Assembly (NCBI RefSeq): GCF_008315115.2
Contig: NC_050182.1
Coordinates: 25,371,656-25,435,655 of the forward strand
DNA: 64,000 nucleotides
Reading direction: 5' to 3'
Source: Sander lucioperca
Taxonomy: Eukaryota > Chordata > Actinopteri > Perciformes > Percidae
Below are positions 1-12,615 of this stretch, piece after piece (within the stretch, counting starts at the first letter, position 1; each line of letters starts with the position of its first letter). Below the pieces are notes generated by a model, which was not told where the DNA came from, did not search any database, and saw nothing but the letters and a program-made list of their open reading frames with translations. The position numbers were made by a program, and so were the translations under genes.

Positions 1-1132
1 TTTCATAACTATAGACTCTGAATGCAGCCGTGATTAAATAAAATCCTCCAGAATGCAAGCTTTTACATTAGGGTTGATCCTGACGACCTAAGTTTGCTCT
101 AAAGGAGGTTAATAAGAAATGTTAAATGACTTCTGGCCTCTTTGGAGGAGCTGAGGCTCTATTTCCATCCGCATTCTGAGACTGTTATTAATATCAGAAG
201 CCCAGCATGTGCAGACTTACTGCAGGACACGGGCCACAAAATAGACCATGCACAAAAGCAAGTGACACATGTAAACACACACCCAGTCTGCACTTGATTT
301 GTGGTGCTTGAATACAAAATTATGAATAAAACCTCACCACATAGTGCAGATGATTTCAGGTCAAAAGTCAACCACGATGCAGATGTGACAGAAAAAAATA
401 AAAGCAAAAACACAGCAAATGCATGCACAGAAAATGGCGAGACTTACAGAGAGGCAGAGGCAAATACAGTCCAGAAAACCCTTGTAGAGAGAGCACAGCT
501 CTGTCTTTCCCATGATGCAGAAGTGCAGAGTTCCTCAGAGATGAGAAGAGCTTGATTGGAAGAGAAGAAGATGGAGGGGGTTATGGTGAAGGAGAGAGGC
601 AGGTGAAGCAAAAGCAGCAAAACTAGACGACTAGGACGGTCACAGAAAAAACTACGGGACATGGAGTTGTGACAGTCAAATATAGCAATGTTGTCAGTGG
701 AAACTAGAAGTGAAGGTGAGACACAACTACCCACAAAACTGACAGAAGAAAAAATAGCATAAGAGGAATAAAGAAAAGCAGAAATCAAACACAAGTGAAC
801 AAAAACGCACAAGACAAAAACACAAAGCGACGGGCAGAATTGAGACGAAGAGAGGAGGACAGATAGAGAGGGTGAGAAAGAGAGAGCTGAGACAAATGCT
901 AATAATAAACTTCGGTCACAACCCCCTGAGAAAGTCTTAAGAGGAGAATCAAGATGTGGTCAGGGGGAGGAGAGATCCAGTTTCACTCAACTTTCTTACT
1001 CTCCTCCTTGCACCTCCTTAACCCCTGCAACATGTTTTGCCACACCTGTCCTGCTCTGCATGCTACACATACCTTTCAATATACAGTGCATGCTTTCTTT
1101 ACAGAAATAACTGACAGAGCTCTTCTAAAGTT
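1..1132. other. Intergenic flank 3' of rec8
   Basis: I see no coding exon with conserved residues on either strand. The open frames here are short and low in complexity, rich in GA-type purine runs on the plus strand around 540-900. No recognisable transposon or RNA gene was found. It lies beyond the probable rec8 polyadenylation signal. Confidence 0.5.
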
Positions 1133-1138
1133 TTTATT
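1133..1138 (-). terminator. Possible polyadenylation signal of rec8
   Basis: The minus strand reads AATAAA here, about 470 bp beyond the rec8 stop codon at 1606-1608. The 3' UTR would run from 1605 to roughly 1115. This is a motif match only; the region is AT-rich and other signals are possible. Confidence 0.4.
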
Positions 1139-1605
1139 TTGTAGTTCATGTTCAAAGGGACACATAACTTACATTAACCAGAACTTATGTGCAGATTAAC
1201 ATGAGGTAATGTCTTTAAAAAATATGAAAAAAATACAACCATAAAAATAGTTAAAATACTCATCTGAAATCTCATAGAATTAATAAAACTTGTTGGTCAC
1301 AGTAGCAAATGGGACCAATGATTTGCTTTTGGAAATTATACAAACCAGCAGGTTTTAAAAACTTCAATAATTTCAAGCATGTCAACAGGTCACACCAATG
1401 ACAAATCTTATGAAGTGATTAGTAACAAAACATTTGACTTCTATGCATATTTGTCTTGTATGATATTGTTTTAAATCCAGATGTTTTTTTTCTCTCTGAT
1501 GAAGTGAACACAGGAAATGTCAGGAACAGACAAATAATCTTCTATCAGACTGAACAAAGATGTTTGTTTTGGAGGCTCGTGGGGACTCGAGTGACCGTGT
1601 ACACA

Positions 1606-2640
1606 TCACAAATCCAGATTCCCTTCCTCGTAGTTGGATCCAGGAAATATTAATATGTCACCATAAGGCTCGTCCTGCTCCGCACGTAGTTTCCTGGCCG
1701 ATAAAGTCTCTGCAGACAAGTCACAAACATTGTGTTTAAAACATCCCCTCGCTGTAAATAAACCCACAATTTTACACAAAAAGATCAAGGTAGGGAAAAT
1801 CTGGATAATAGCTCATGAAAAAATAATTACTAAAACTTTGACTGGAGCTAAATTTGGTTGAAATATCTCTATTTTAAATCCAATTATTTTCCTGTGAACT
1901 CTTGTACATGAACCCCCTGTGTGTTATTAGTCCCTCAGCTCCTACCAGCTCATTATTAAAGCTTCCACTAGTGACACCATTTGGTATTTTCAAAGACCTG
2001 ACTCAGACTTTCTTCTAAACCAAAAGTCAGATCTCATAACTCACCGACCACACATTTATTAAAGAGCTTTTTGTTGATGCTGTAATATTAATACGATTTC
2101 AACACAGGTAAAGGGATGATTGGATAACTGAATAACTGATGCCTTACCCAAGAGCCTCTGAAAAACGTTGCTGACAGTTCTGCGGTCGACCTCTGGTGGC
2201 AGAAGAGACTGAAACAGCACAGGTGCTTCTTCATGCTCGGGAAAATCCAGCAGCAGCCTAACCACATGAAAACACAAGCACATAATCATATTCTTATCTC
2301 CAAAGTTAACTAAATGGAAAAATTCTCAGCTCTGAGTTTCTACTGGTTAGTGATGGTGTTGCGTCCATGGTCATTACCCAGGAGGAGACTCTGCTGCAGC
2401 TCTCCCCAGCAACTCGTCCACTGCCTCTGGGATGTCCTGCAGTGTAGAAACAGACCTGGAGACAGCGGACCTGCCAACACACACATGTGCACGTTAGCAT
2501 GACTGCACTCACACACTTAACATATATTTCTTTGTTCACCTACCATTCTTTCTCGGGTGTGAACATAGGGGAGATGATCTCTCGAGACGACTCCCTTTGG
2601 TCGGAGCCCTCCAGCGGCAGTGAACCATGTTCTGGGCACG

Positions 2641-2738
<98 letters not shown>

Positions 2739-5700
2739 CACTCTCACTCTCTGGAGGCTTCCCCTAACCCTTAACCATAAGTGATACATGCCTAACCCTG
2801 GCCTCTGACCTCAGCCTCACCCCTGGGAGGACACAAACCACTTCAGCTTGTGCTAAATGCCACTGCTGTAGTAACACATTGAGGAGAACAATTTTACCCC
2901 CCGTTAAACACAAACTGGCTGTCCCTGGTCAACTGGTTTAAATCCACATCCACAATCCATAGTCTTCTTTTTACACAAGGGTTACCTGAAACAGCCAACT
3001 TCTCTGATTCTGCCACATCTCTAGGGACCTATATTCACACACAGACAAACACAATCCGTTTTTCATCATTTCCCATCTTCTCCCCGCACAAAAAGGCTTC
3101 AGATATCGATACCAACAAACAAACAAACAAACATCCTTCCACACCTCCGTCAGGAGCTCAAGGTTCCCCTCTTCTCTTTCGGCGGTCTCAGCAACCTCTG
3201 CGGCCTCAGCCATCTCGCGCTCTCTTTCCTTTTCAGAGTCGGTGGACTCGGGCCCTCTCTCCCCGACTTGCTGGTCCAAGTCTGAGAGAGGCCTAATGGT
3301 CGCAGCCCGTCTCCATAGAAACAACACCTCTTCAGGCAAGACTGCAGGGGAGAACTTGCTTTGAGGTTTATGTTTGAAAAGGTTAGTTAAGTCACATCTT
3401 TCAAAATAGCAGTAGGTGCAGATGAGTATGAGAAGTCTGAGGAAAAAAACTAAAGGCGATAAATGTGTTACACTTTATATCAATAAATCATTATAGCACT
3501 TTAGAGACACCATCATCAACAGCCTATAATCATTCACATTTTACAATTGGTGCTACTGGGTTTATATTTCACAGGAAATCTGATGGATTGTTTTATGGTG
3601 TAAATAAAAATGTTTTACAGTGCAACACATGAAAAAAAGCTGCTGGTCAGTGTTTATGGGAAACGTGGCTGTCAGAAGTGTGAAATGAGATCTGTATTTT
3701 TTTACAGGCGTGTTACTGACAGGGCAGGCAGGGATTCTTGAGGAGCTCAGCAGCAGGGCGCATCCAGTGAGAAGGAGGCGGTGCGAACAGTGGACGTGTG
3801 GTCTCAAGCAGAGGGTTGTCAATCTGCTGCTGCAGCACCTCCTGGGGGATCTGCGTCTCTGGGTCAAAGAAGATCAGCTGCCTCTTCCTCTTCCTCCTCC
3901 TCCTCCTCACCTCTGGAGGCAGCACATCCTGGGCATGGGAGGGCAGTGGGAAGTAAATTTACCAGAACTTCAAATGCAGTCTGAGTTTCTCTTTATAATA
4001 AGAACAACTTTTGGGTTGCCAGGTTGTGGAAAATCCCTTTTTTCATCCCTTCAGCTTGGCATTTGTTCATTCATCAGGAAAAGCCCTCCAACTGACATTT
4101 TAACCACTGGACCTCAATCTATTTAAAGCTATAGTGCGTAGTTTCTGTCGCCCCCATGAGGAATTCTAAGTAATGACAACCAAACTGTCAGAGCGTCCAC
4201 ACAATACAAGCCTTCTGTATAATATAACTTTATAACTGTAGACTGAACAAGTTATTAGAAGGTAAAACTCCCAGCACTTTATCAATGTGAGTTTGATTTA
4301 AAAGACATTGTGGTGCTTGCACATAAGTTTAAACAAAAAAAAACAAAAAAAGCTGGCACCTCTGACTCAAGAGTTTGTCTTTGACGTTCCTCCACTGCAG
4401 ATGGTGGGGAGGGGAGGACGGGCACAGAGACGGGGGTGAGCTGGTCTGAGGGTGGTCCAGGCTTCTCCACGGCCAGGTCTGGCTCTTCCTGAGGCAACAA
4501 TGTGGCGTACTCACTGGAGAGAGTGGTGGGCTGTAATCTGGCACAGGTAGAAACACGGTCATTGTGCGCTTGTGTGGATCTGTGTGTGTTTGTGCTGATG
4601 TTTCCATGCAAATCTGGATAATTTACTCGATAGAGGATCCTGTGAGCTCTTTTGTTCTCTGTTTCTCCAGGTCTTCCTCTCTTCTGCCCCTTTCCATCTC
4701 CCCCTCTTGCTCTCCTGGTGTCACTTCTTCTCTTGCCATCTCCAAATCTCCTGTTAGAGAGGTTTAGGGAAGAAAAAATATAACCAGGGTTGGGGAGTAA
4801 CGGATTACATGTAATCTGGATTACGTAATCAGATTACAAAAACCAAGTAACTATAATCAACCCAGATTACAATAAAAAAAAAATGTGTAAACAGCTTACA
4901 GTTACATTGTTGAGGATTACCTGATTACATTTTATCATGCAAACAATGCAACTTTTTTATGATAGCCTAACTATGTTTTAATTTGACAAGCAGTTCATTC
5001 ATTTGTCCACTAGATGTCACTATCATCCAATTGCCTGTGTAGTTTCTTGACAAGAAAAAGGTTCAAATCAAAACTCAAGATGGAGGAGCCGTCGACTTGG
5101 AAAGACAGACCCGTTTCAGTTAGGAAAAATGTGTTTACTAGTTGGCAATATCGCCACAGCTTCGATTTAAAGACAGTGGAAAATAATAATGTGTATGTTG
5201 TGTGCAAGTTGTGCAAACCAAAAGTGCAATTATTGTCAACGGCGCTAACATCTACTTCAAATCTAAAGAAACACTTGGAGGTAAGTTGAACGTTATCGTT
5301 ACCATTACAGGAACATGCTCGGCATCGTTCAAACATTGCTAGCTATCAGGTGGTCCAATGATGATAAACTAATGGTTTCAGTTATTTCACCATTTAGTGA
5401 AGGTTAAATTTGCATTTGCCACATCAGTATTGATCATGGTAGGAATGCTTTAATGAGAGCAAAAAGATTTCTTAGATGTAATGAAATAATAAAGAGAAAA
5501 ATAAAATGAGAATTCATTGATCAATTCTGTGTCTTTTACTTAAGGTGCATATTTATTGAAGTGATCTAAGAGTAATCCTAAAGTAATCAGATTATGTTAC
5601 ATGTTTTGGGTAATCCAACTGATTACGTTAATGATTACAAAAATTGCCATGTAATTTGTAGTCAGTAATGGATTACATTTCAAAGTAATCTGACCCAACC

Positions 5701-8700
5701 CTGAATATAACTATCTCATGTCACCATTGTTTCACGAGAGAAAGGAGCTCCTAGTTTTATCACGCACCTTCTGGAAAGTTATCTGTTTGGGCCAAGAGGA
5801 AGTCAATTGTCTCTGGATGCTGATCGGTAAGCTCCTCACCCTCAAACTAGCAGAGAGAAGAAGCAAGAGAGGAGGGAAAGACGGATGCAAGTGAAGACCA
5901 GCAGGATATAAAAATGTGTACGTATTTCTTTGCATGAGCTTCTTTTGACAGCTGTACCTCTGCAATAGGGATGGCGAACGGCTCTGTCTCTCTCAGAGTA
6001 ATGGCTTCTGGAGTTGCAGTTATGCCTGGGGAAAATATGGGTGACATTAATATATTTTTTAAAGTGCTCATATTATGCTCATTTTCAGGTTCATAATTGT
6101 ATTTAGAGGTTGTACCAGAATAGGTTTATGTGGTTTAATTTTTTTTAAAAACACCATATATTTGTTGTACTGCACATTGCTGCAGCTCCTCTTTTCACCC
6201 TGTGTGTTGAGCTCTCTGTTTTAGCTACAGAGTGAGACCTCTCACTTCTGTATCATCTTTGTTGGGAATCGCACATGTGCAGTAAGTACTGCTAGCTAGT
6301 CAGTTGCAGAGCATGAGGGAGTGCCATGCTAGCAACTAGGCGAGCATTAGAACGTGTGTTACAAAGTGACGCACGTTCATCACCGAAGTAAAGGCTGGAC
6401 TACAATAGAGCAGTTTGGAGCAGTTTGTGAACAGTGTTTTCTGTTGGAGATGGTAAGTCCCTTTGGGGTGGACTTTGGGCTTTTTCACTTTGTAAACCTA
6501 TAACGTGCGCAAAAAGATATATAACATAAGCAACAGATGATCCCAACAGAATTTAACTTGGATGATATAGAGGATTATAACATGTTTTCAAGGAATATAG
6601 AGAATGATATAGGTAGAGGCTTACTGCTTTATGTACACAAAACTTTAGAAGCAAAAGAAATGGTAACTGTTTCAGAATTTCAAGAAAGTATTTTTGTTAA
6701 GATTAAATGTAGCAATAATGAGATTTTGATTATTGGATTAATTTATAGGTCAGATAGTGGAACAGAGAGCAATAATGTTAATCTTTTGGTTTTACTAAAA
6801 GAAGTGTCGACTATAAAACATTCATACAAATTAATTATGGGGGATTCTAATTTGCCAAATATAGATTGGAGATTATTAGAAGTGAAGGTAAATAACCCCA
6901 TAACATTAGATAACAGGTTCTTGGATTGTATTCAAATGTATGGTTGTTCCAACATGTTTTAGAGCCAACAAGGTGGCGAGGTGGTGATACACCACATGTA
7001 TTGGATCTTATTATAACAAATGAGGAACATATGATAGATGATATTCAATATCTAAGCCCTTTAGGCAAAAGTGATCATTGTGTCCTGTTGTTTAAGGTAA
7101 TTTGTTATACACAAATGTTAAATAACGTACCCATAAGAAGGAACTACAATAAGGCCAATTATGATGAAGCACGTAGGGAATTAGAGAATTTTGATTGGAT
7201 ATCACATCTATCTAATTATGATGTTAATAAAAAATGGGTAGTGTTGGATAAGTTGAAGGAAATAGAGGAGAAGTTTGTACCTCTTGTTAAAATGAGGTCC
7301 CGTAATAATAAAAAAAAAAAAATACTCTTTTCCATTAGATGACATTACAAAAACAAAAATCAAAGAGAAAAATAATCTGGGAAGGAAAGCATTACGAAGT
7401 AAAAAACCAGAAATACAGCAGGCTTATCAGAAAGTTCGTAATATTGTGAGGATGAGAACGCGAAATTTAAAGCGAAAATATGAAGAGGAATTAGCCAAGC
7501 AATCTAAATATAAACCAAAAGTTATATGGAACTACATAAATAAAAGGACAAAAATAAAAACAGCAGTGGGTGATCTATATTGCAATCAGAATAATACTAA
7601 TTCTTTAAAAACAGAGAAAGATATAGAAAAGGCAGATATATTGTCAGAATACTTCTGTAGTGTATTTGTTGAAGAGCCTGATGGGCAGATACCCAACGTA
7701 CCAAGGTTGGAAGTTCAGCAAACAGAAAATCTTGAAATAACAGCAGAAGATACAAAACGGCTTTTACAGAAAATTAATGTATATAAATCCCCTGGACCGG
7801 ATTTGATACATCCTAGGATTTTGAAGGAACTGGCGATTGAGATTGCTGAACCGCTAACCGTACTACTTAACAAATCATTACAGGATTCAGTTTTACCAAA
7901 TGACTGGAAAGAGGCTCAAATTAGTGCAATTTTTAAAAAAGGAAATAAATCTCTAGCTGGAAATTATCGACCAGTTAGTTTGACGTCAGTTGTTAGCAAG
8001 ACAATGGAAAAACTTATAAGGACATATATAGTCAACCATATGAAAAGTAATAAATTATTTAGTAGTAAACAATATGGCTTCATATCCGAGCGGTCAACTT
8101 CTCTTCAGTTACTCACAGTTCTTGACAAATGGTCACAAGCTTTGGATAGAGGACAGACAGTTGACTGTGTATATCTGGACTTTCAAAAAGCCTTTGACAC
8201 TGTTCCTCATAAAAGACTAATATTAAAGTTAAAATCCTATTGTTTAGACAACAGAGTTATTTACTGGATACGGGATTTTTTGTACAAACGAAAACAACAG
8301 GTGGTAGTGAATGGTGCCGCCTCACATCTGGGGTGCCACAGGGATCAGTCTTGGGCCCTATTCTCTTTGTAATATATATAAACGATCTGCCAGATATGAT
8401 ACAGTCTGATGTTTACCTTTTTGCGGATGATACTAAAATTTTCAGAATAATAACAAGTGACACAGACCGAGCCCATCTTCAAGAAGATCTAAGTAGCTTG
8501 GGCAAATGGTGTGGCCAGTGGCTATTAAAGATGAATCCCGAAAAGTGTAAACATTTACATATTGGGGAAAAAAAATGACACTGTAGCCAATTATGTAGTT
8601 GGGGATATAGTGGTTAATCCAGTACAAGAGGAGAGGGACGTAGGTGTTGTGGTGGATGGTTCACTTGAATTCCACACACATATTTCTGAAAAAGTTTTTT

Positions 8701-9370
8701 AAAAAAAAAGCTACATCTATGATTGCAATAATAAAAAGAACTTTTCAAAATTTTTGCAAGGATATATTTTTACCTTTGTACAAATCCCTGGTAAGATCTC
8801 ACCTTGAATATGCAAGCTCCGTCTGGTGTCCATATAAATTAAAATATGTAGAAAAAATTGAAAGAGTCCAGAGAAGAGCTACTAAATTAATTCCAGGAAT
8901 GAAAAACGTGTCTTATGAAGATAGATTGAGGAAATTAAGTTTACCGACTCTCATATTTAGGAGATACAGAGAAGATATGATTCAGGTGTATAAGCTCGTA
9001 CAGGGAATATATGATGACAGTTGAGCCTATCTTTCAGTTTTGGAACAATAGGTACGAGACACGAGGGAATTCTTTAAAACTTTACCCGAGAACATGCCTG
9101 TCTGAAAAGAGAAAGAACTTTTTCACAATCTGTGCGGTAAAATCATGGAATGACCTTCCAGAAGAAGTTGTGCGTTCCCCTTCTATCAATTCCTTTAAGA
9201 ATAGGCTGGATGCATTTTGCCTGTCAAAAGGTGTAACATATAATTATAAAGCTTGTCAGTAATTTATGTAATTAATTTATGTAATTTATTTATGAACTGT
9301 TAGAAAACTTCAATTACAAAATTAATGTGTTTTTATAAAATGTTAAAATGTGAATGTGCATGTATGTAAG

Positions 9371-9402
<32 letters not shown>

Positions 9403-12400
9403 TTGTGTCTTTTAGAGTCTGGGATAGATGATTGTATATCCTGTACCAGAAATCTTTTCAATAAATTTTCAATAAATAACACAATAAAGGAAAGGGGAAA
9501 AGCCAAAAAGCATAATATGAGCACTTTAAAAAGCCACTATTTCAACATCTACACAAACCAGCAGGAATGAACACAACTAATCAAGCTGCAATTAAAGTGC
9601 TCTCTTCTGCCGAGTAAAATGCGACACCGCGGCATCGGCCTCGGCCAATTAGGAGGATGTTGTTGAAGTCAGTCTGCTCTGCCCTGACTTGACCTACAGT
9701 ATCTCTCTGCTCTGTGCTGCTCTGGATTTCTGCCGGAGTTCTGTCTATCCCTGTCACCTGTTGGTATTTCTGTGTATATCACTGTACACAATCCAACAAC
9801 TGTACATTTCTGGACATGTTTGTGTACGTCTCTCTGTTAAGCTGCACAGCTGACATCTTATTAATGCTGATAATTAAATAATCAGGACAGGCCTTGTGTT
9901 TTCTCTTAGCATTTAAAACATGCTTGCTGTAATCATTCCTTTTGTTTATACTGGATCTTTTCTTAACGTGTTTCCAAAGTAAGTGAAATCCAGTCCTCCC
10001 TCAGTGCACAATTATATTTGGAAGTGTATCTAAAATTGATGTCCGTTAAATAATCAGCTTGATCTACACTGTGCTTTACTTAGTCTTTCTGTTAGTCTAA
10101 TATTGTATTATCAGTTCAATATAGCCCAAGTTAGCCCTTATTAAATAATATTTTTCTTTTTTTTGTTTCGGCATTTTATTACATTTATCAATTTATCTGG
10201 TAATTCATTTATCATTTCAAGAGTTATTTCCTACAGTACATTCTACTGTATTTCCTGCTGCTGCAATGACCCACAGCCCTGAAGAGATCATTATATTCAT
10301 GCCATTACAGCACATCAAGTCATCCTACCACTCTCTGATGCAGCAGCAGAAGTTGGACTGGCTAGTTCAGGATGCTCAGGAGAGGTTTCTCTCAGATACT
10401 CCTGACCCATCTGAGAGACACAGAAGAGTACACGGAGTACACTCATTTTATCAGTGCTAATATTTACACGATTTCCAATCAAATAAATCTCCTTTCTTAT
10501 TCCTTATATATTTGGGTACCTGTATCAGTGTATTAGGGCTGGGCAAGGCTTTTCCCATGTACATCACTCCGAATAAAGGGTCAAGAGCTCCTTCTGTCTC
10601 CTCCAGGAGAGACAGGGCATCAGGGAAGTCCATGGCTTGTCTGAAAGCCAACACGAGGCCCAGCAGCAAGAAGCAAGATTGAGTTGTGTTTGTAAGAGCA
10701 GACAAATGTGTGAAATGTTGAGCACCTGTTCTCACCTGCCGTGCCCATCCATATCAATTTTCTGGGACGCCCTCTGTTTCAACAGATAGCCCACGATGGA
10801 CTGAAGTTCAGCTGGAAGGACACAAGATCAAAGTCAAGAACCAGTGCACGTTGTCTCCTTCCTCCAGTCTGTTGACAACTTCTTACCCAGGAGAATAGCA
10901 CACTGGCGGTGGTAGACAAGGATGACACCATACTGGAGCTGGGAGGAGAGGTAGAGGGAGAAGCGAGGTCGTGGCAGACCAGGCCGAGGGGGTGGTACCT
11001 GCTCCAGCACGTAGCTCATGATGTCATCACTGTACGGGCATTAGTTTTATTGTAACTGGACAGATTCACAGTTCAGACAATTGCAAATATGTGACAATGA
11101 CTAAAATCATTTCTTACCAGGTGCTTTTGACGTTGACTTTTAGGAAATCCCGGCGAGTAACTCTGATGCCTTTTGTAGCAACCAGCCTGAAATGGACACA
11201 GAGCATTGATATGATCTTGTTTCATCAGAGCTTTAAGTCATCTGCACTAGCAACCATTAAGACAAAAAGCGCGCGCACACACACACACGTCAATTTAAGA
11301 CCCCTACCTAAGACCCCTGCCTATCTTAAACACCACCCTCTCTGAGAGCCTCTAATGCCTCTAATGCATCTGTGCTTTCTAAAATGTTTTTTATGCTATA
11401 TTCCTGCTTCACATTAATAAACTGAGAGCTCAGTTTACCATTGTAGGACTATAGCAACTATTAATTTGTGTTTTAAGCCTAAACTGAACAGGATTGTGGA
11501 AAAACACGTCTTGCAGGCTAAAATATGTCTAATATTTTTTTCAAACATTTCATTTCTTTGATAAGCATATTTTTTTCATTATGCATGTGCATAAGAGTGT
11601 AACACTGTGCAAATTGTTGTCTTTTATCCCTTAAATCCTGAATTATTATATTAACATTTTAAACCTTGGTCAGTCTGCCCTGACAATACTCATGTCACTC
11701 AAGAAAATGGGAATTGGACAACTTAAGAAAGACGAAATAAAGTGCGTCATATTTGCAACAACAAGCCTACATGCATTTTTTTTTTCCTTCTTCGTCAAAA
11801 TGTAACCTTTGACCTTCACCTCATCTTCAAAGCCGTTGTCTTCAAAGGCTTCTTAGATTTCTTGTTTTGGCTGCAGTGTCAATGTTGCCAGATAGTTATC
11901 TTTGATGCACCTGTACTCTGGGCTTTTTTTTTTACATACTGAGCAATTCCTAATGTGTATGCTCTAAAAGTGTGCGTAGTTAATATGATGGGGAATCTGA
12001 AATCTAGGTTTTACATAGGGGAAAACATTAAAAATTATTAAAAACTCACTAAGAAAAAAATAGTGCGTCGGTTGTACGCGCTGGACAATTCTTCACTCAG
12101 GAACAAAATGTCTGAAGTCAAGTGTATCCTACCTTAAAACGCCTTTAACAGACCAAGGGAAACATTTATGCAACATATGTCAGTCTTTACATTAATTATG
12201 AAAGTATTTTTGCCACTTAATTGATAAGTTGGGTCTTTACTTAAAGAGATTAAAAGGAAGATTGGAGCATAAACTCTGAAGTTTGAGGGACGATGGAGGC
12301 GTTAAGGTGGATTCTTAATGGTTGTATTATTCCAAAAATGTACTATACTTTTAATTAATAAACCAGCAGCGTTGAAATCGAGTCTCTTAAAAAAAACTTA

Positions 12401-12615
12401 TAATCAATTACAAACCCAATTTGAGAGCTTAAACAATTCATAACGGGCTAATAATCTCTCCCTCCCCTGTGACAAAAACGTACTACGAGTAGCCATTTTA
12501 TAACTTCACCAGTTAAACTATAAATCGGTTTGAAACGGTGAAGAGAAGATTTTACTCACCAGATTGTAGAAAAACATCCTGTATGCCGCTTCAAAACGGT
12601 GGGGTAGTAAAACAT
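1606..12615 (-). CDS. rec8: Meiotic cohesin subunit REC8 (kleisin), 17 coding exons, 612 aa
   Basis: REC8 replaces RAD21 in meiotic cohesin. It bridges SMC1 and SMC3 and is cut by separase at anaphase. Exons: 12560-12615, 11118-11186, 10887-11029, 10736-10811, 10520-10640, 10329-10410, 5958-6025, 5768-5846, 4627-4750, 4360-4537, 3721-3928, 3145-3341, 2986-3028, 2544-2631, 2378-2470, 2148-2257, 1606-1709. Total 1839 nt, in frame throughout. The start reads MFYYPTVLKRHTGCFSTIW, the typical kleisin N-terminus. Residues 1-113 form the Rad21/Rec8 N domain (SMC3-binding) and include VTRRDFLKVNV and SYVLEQVPPPRPGLPRPRFS. The middle is acidic and Pro/Ser-rich, with an Arg/Lys block before RQLIFFDPETQIP (about 340-355). 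Residues 545-600 form the C-terminal winged helix (SMC1-binding). The exon 11 donor is GTCAGT, the only weak junction. Exon 6 was placed by phase and splice sites alone. Introns 6 and 8 carry transposons. Human REC8 is about 547 aa (recalled). Confidence 0.92.
2643..2734. repeat. (CA)n microsatellite in a rec8 intron
   Basis: About 46 uninterrupted CA units. On the coding (minus) strand it reads (TG)n and stops about 11 nt before the splice acceptor of the rec8 exon that starts at 2631, so it takes the place of an ordinary polypyrimidine tract. Confidence 0.95.
4785..5703 (+). mobile_element. hAT-type DNA transposon with BED-finger exon and intact TSD
   Basis: Ends are inverted repeats: the left begins CAGGGTTGGGGAGTAACGGA and the right ends with GGGTTG in reverse orientation. 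An exact 8-bp target duplication, AATATAAC, lies at 4777-4784 and 5704-5711, the size made by hAT transposases. A plus-strand frame at 5014-5289 carries a BED-type zinc finger: C-x2-C in YVVCKLCKP, then SNLKKHLE. No other transposase domain is present, so this is an internally deleted, non-autonomous copy. It sits in the rec8 intron between the exons ending at 5768 and starting at 4750. Confidence 0.85.
7446..8578 (+). pseudogene. Reverse transcriptase of the inactive LINE
   Basis: Two overlapping frames (7446-8372 and 8240-8578) together encode fingers, palm and thumb of a CR1/Jockey-type reverse transcriptase. Palm motif A is LDFQKAFDTVP and motif C is LFADDTKIF, so both catalytic aspartate sites survive. 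The frame changes just before GVPQGSVLGP, between about 8310 and 8345. Flanking frames are also broken, so no functional protein is expected. Confidence 0.8.
9371..9398. repeat. (TA)n microsatellite in the LINE 3' region
   Basis: About 14 TA units inside the 3' untranslated part of the LINE, about 100 bp before its tail. Confidence 0.9.

Larger units (their letters stand above)
6516..9475 (+). mobile_element. 5'-truncated CR1/Jockey-type LINE, broken reading frames
   Basis: Non-LTR retrotransposon with the C-terminal part of the APE endonuclease (6537-7085; GDSNLPNIDW and SDHCVLLF). The reverse transcriptase covers about 7446-8578: YKSPGPDLIHPRILK, FKKGNKSLAGNYRPVSLTS, YLDFQKAFDTVPHK, GVPQGSVLGP, and the catalytic box as FADD. 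A C-terminal region follows at 8644-9262. The frame is lost at A-rich runs near 7310, 8572 and 8700 and at a stop near 9024. The 3' tail is a short tandem of TTTTCAATAAA, as in CR1/L2-like LINEs. ATAACA is seen at both edges and may be a short target duplication. Confidence 0.85.
6063..9525. mobile_element. TTAA-flanked TIR element, split by a LINE
   Basis: The ends are perfect 17-bp inverted repeats, AGTGCTCATATTATGCT. Each is flanked by TTAA (6059-6062 and 9526-9529), the target duplication typical of piggyBac- or Kolobok-like transposases. About 450 bp of the left part (6063-6515) and 50 bp of the right part (9476-9525) remain around the LINE insertion. A diverged copy of the same family in the other orientation lies at 19738-20428. 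I see no transposase frame, so this is a MITE. Confidence 0.75.

Noticed and set aside
301..555. Plus-strand 84-codon frame near the left edge
   Set aside because: Low-complexity composition, no domain, no splice context; not supported as a gene.
2487..2789. Frames made of HTHTHT or CVCVCV runs
   Set aside because: Translation of the CA microsatellite; the same artefact appears at 23757-24013, 56330-56548 and 59573-59799.
10266..10460. Plus-strand 64-codon frame with a plausible start
   Set aside because: It lies opposite a rec8 exon whose phase and splice sites fit exactly, so the frame is a shadow of that exon and its flanks.
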